A DNA stretch of 6,379 bases, from NCBI GenBank assembly GCA_041601535.1, contig JBFIHZ010000252.1, forward strand, positions 1 through 6,379, in the 5' to 3' direction. Source of the DNA: JBFIHZ01 sp041601535. Lineage in GTDB: Bacteria; Pseudomonadota; Gammaproteobacteria; Xanthomonadales; SZUA-36. Under the pieces are notes generated by a model, which was given only the letters and a program-made list of their open reading frames with translations, did no database searches and was not told the origin of the DNA. The position numbers and the translations under genes were made by a program. Of this stretch, positions 5,005 through 6,379 are shown one piece after another. How positions within the stretch are numbered: position 1 is the stretch's first letter; every line of letters begins with the position of its first letter.

Positions 5005-6379
5005 TCAGCCCGCCAGTGCCGCCTTGATGGCGTCGGGGCGTATCGGCAGATCGCGCATGCGCACGCCCACGGCGTTGTAGATGGCGTTGGCGACCGCCGG
5101 CCCGACCACCGTGGTGCCCGGCTCACCCAGGCCTACCGCCGTTTCGGTGCTGTCGACAAAGGCGATGTGCATGGCCGGTACATCGGCCTGGCGCAACGGC
5201 GTATAGGCGTTGAGGTTGGTGGCGGCCACCTGGCCGTCCTTGAACGCAGTGCCCTCGTGCAATGCCAGGCTCAGCCCCCACAAGGCGGAACCTTCCGCCT
5301 GCGCCAGCGCGCCGTCGGGGTGTACCACCGTGCCGCAATCGAACTCCATAAACAGGTCCGAGACCCGCACCTTGCCGCTGTTCCGGTCGACCGCTACCCT
5401 GGCCACACAGGCCGTCCAGGTGGGCATATTACGCTCCTGGCCGTAACTGACGGCCACGCCCATGCCGGTGCCATCGGGCAGTTCGGCGCCCCAGCCAGAC
5501 CGCTCACGCAGCCGCCGCAGCACATTGGCCAGCCGGGTGGCACCGCCAACGCTGTTGGGCGCGCTGCCGGCGTTTTTGCCGGCACCGTCCAGCAGGGCCA
5601 GGCGGAAATCAATGGGGTCCTGGCCGGTGGCCAGGGCCAGCTCATCCATAAAGGATTCCACCCCAAACGTCACCCAGCCGGTGCCCACCGAACGCAACCA
5701 GCCCGGCAGGAAGGTCTTTTGCGCCAGCTCATTATTGATGGCCCGCACGCGGTGGTTGGGCAGGCTGTACCAGTGGTCGGCACCGCTGATGGAGAACGGG
5801 TCAAACTTGCCCTTGCCGTCCACGCCGTCGCCGAGAAAGCCCGGCGCCATGGCCAGCGTGGGCCAGCCGGCCGCTGCGGCGTGTTCGATACCGCTTACCT
5901 TGTTATCCGCATCCAGTGAGGCCGTCAGACGGGCCACAGAGGCGGAACGCGTGCAGTCGAAACGGCTGTCGTCTTCGCGGGTGAACACGGCTTTGACCGG
6001 TTTGCCCAGTGCCTTGGCGGTCAGCGCTGCCGGCAGAATGTAATCGCCGTACAGCCTGCGGCCAAAGCCGCCGCCCAGGTAGTGCTGGTGCAATACCACC
6101 TGGCTTTCTTCCACTCCCAGTGCCTGCGCCAGCACCGGCAGGATCAGGGATTGCCACTGGTTGCCGGTGTACACATGCCAGGTGCCGTCTTTCAGTTCCA
6201 CCGTGGCATTGGCCGGCTCCAGCGTGAAATGCAGCGCGGTGGCCGTGCGGTAGGTGGCACTGAGGGTTTTGTCGGCCTGATCGGCGGCCGCGGCCACATC
6301 ACCGTCATTGACAAACAGCGTGCCGCTGGCCGGGTCGCTGACCAGCCGCTCGCCTTCCGCCAGCAAATCGGCTTCAGAA
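5005..6379 (-). CDS. Molybdenum hydroxylase large subunit, isoquinoline 1-oxidoreductase beta (IorB) type (C-terminal part)
   Basis: The frame stays open to the window edge, so this is the C-terminal 458 or so residues of a longer protein of the xanthine dehydrogenase family. The apparent start at 6366 is a TTG codon inside the gene. HFTLEPANATVELKDG (about 6231-6184) and VYTGNQWQSL precede the molybdopterin-binding GGGFGRR (6075-6055), followed by FTREDDSRFDCTRSASVARL, the IorB-type second cofactor-binding domain. PGWLRSVG and VESFMDELALATGQDP match the usual central block. GLGEPGTTVVGPAVANAIYNAVG near the C-terminus holds the expected catalytic Glu (codon 5122-5124). The family hydroxylates N-heterocycles or aldehydes using a sulfurated molybdenum cofactor, with a separate [2Fe-2S] subunit that probably lies beyond the right edge. 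Many members are periplasmic with a Tat signal, but the N-terminus is not visible here. No disruption is seen. Confidence 0.93.
   Translation of the reverse strand, partial: SEADLLAEGERLVSDPASGTLFVNDGDVAAAADQADKTLSATYRTATALHFTLEPANATVELKDGTWHVYTGNQWQSLILPVLAQALGVEESQVVLHQHYLGGGFGRRLYGDYILPAALTAKALGKPVKAVFTREDDSRFDCTRSASVARLTASLDADNKVSGIEHAAAAGWPTLAMAPGFLGDGVDGKGKFDPFSISGADHWYSLPNHRVRAINNELAQKTFLPGWLRSVGTGWVTFGVESFMDELALATGQDPIDFRLALLDGAGKNAGSAPNSVGGATRLANVLRRLRERSGWGAELPDGTGMGVAVSYGQERNMPTWTACVARVAVDRNSGKVRVSDLFMEFDCGTVVHPDGALAQAEGSALWGLSLALHEGTAFKDGQVAATNLNAYTPLRQADVPAMHIAFVDSTETAVGLGEPGTTVVGPAVANAIYNAVGVRMRDLPIRPDAIKAALAG

Noticed and set aside
4864..5919. 351-codon open frame on the plus strand, opposite the molybdenum hydroxylase gene
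   Set aside because: The minus-strand frame carries unmistakable family motifs. This one is rich in Gly, His and Arg and has no domain pattern, as expected for an antisense shadow.
6364..6366. TTG at 6366 as start of the molybdenum hydroxylase subunit
   Set aside because: The frame remains open upstream to the window edge (S-E-A-D precede it), and the family protein is several hundred residues longer.

Overview
The window is GC-rich chromosomal DNA, most likely from a gammaproteobacterium. Three things suggest this: an ECF-like sigma factor of the TIGR02999/PF07638 type, a secreted CSLREA/beta-helix protein ending in a short 'DGFE' tail, and an isoquinoline 1-oxidoreductase-type molybdenum hydroxylase. 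The first two bring to mind Xanthomonadales/Wenzhouxiangella-like lineages. That placement is an impression, not a measured result. No insertion sequence, phage gene, tRNA, rRNA or CRISPR array was seen.

Layout, left to right. 1-23 (minus): the first seven codons of a gene, probably the Ser/Thr kinase that usually follows this sigma family. 30-662 (minus): ECF-like sigma factor with a TTG start and a good promoter at 679-707. 663-774: that promoter plus a bulged hairpin behind the next gene. 775-2364 (minus): secreted parallel beta-helix protein of 529 residues. 2365-2590: non-coding, with a strong Shine-Dalgarno sequence and two short palindromes. 2591-3400 (minus): lipoprotein of unknown family. 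3401-3600: non-coding, with a perfect 9-bp hairpin and a 14-bp palindrome. 3601-4221 (minus): exported SnoaL/NTF2-like protein. 4222-4381: divergent intergenic region with a 13-bp palindrome. 4382-4990 (plus): exported DsrE-family protein. 5005-6379 (minus): C-terminal part of a molybdenum hydroxylase large subunit, cut by the window edge and lying tail to tail with the DsrE gene, 14 bp apart.

Functionally, the sigma factor and its presumed kinase form one regulatory unit. The next four genes all encode exported proteins: secreted beta-helix, lipoprotein, periplasmic NTF2-like and periplasmic DsrE-like. Each has its own intergenic region, so they look like separately transcribed envelope genes rather than one operon. 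The molybdenum hydroxylase belongs to an operon that continues beyond the right edge. I see no clear evidence of a new multi-gene system. The most useful leads are the sequence shared by the palindromes upstream of two exported-protein genes, the exported single-cysteine DsrE protein beside a molybdenum hydroxylase, and the unassigned lipoprotein.
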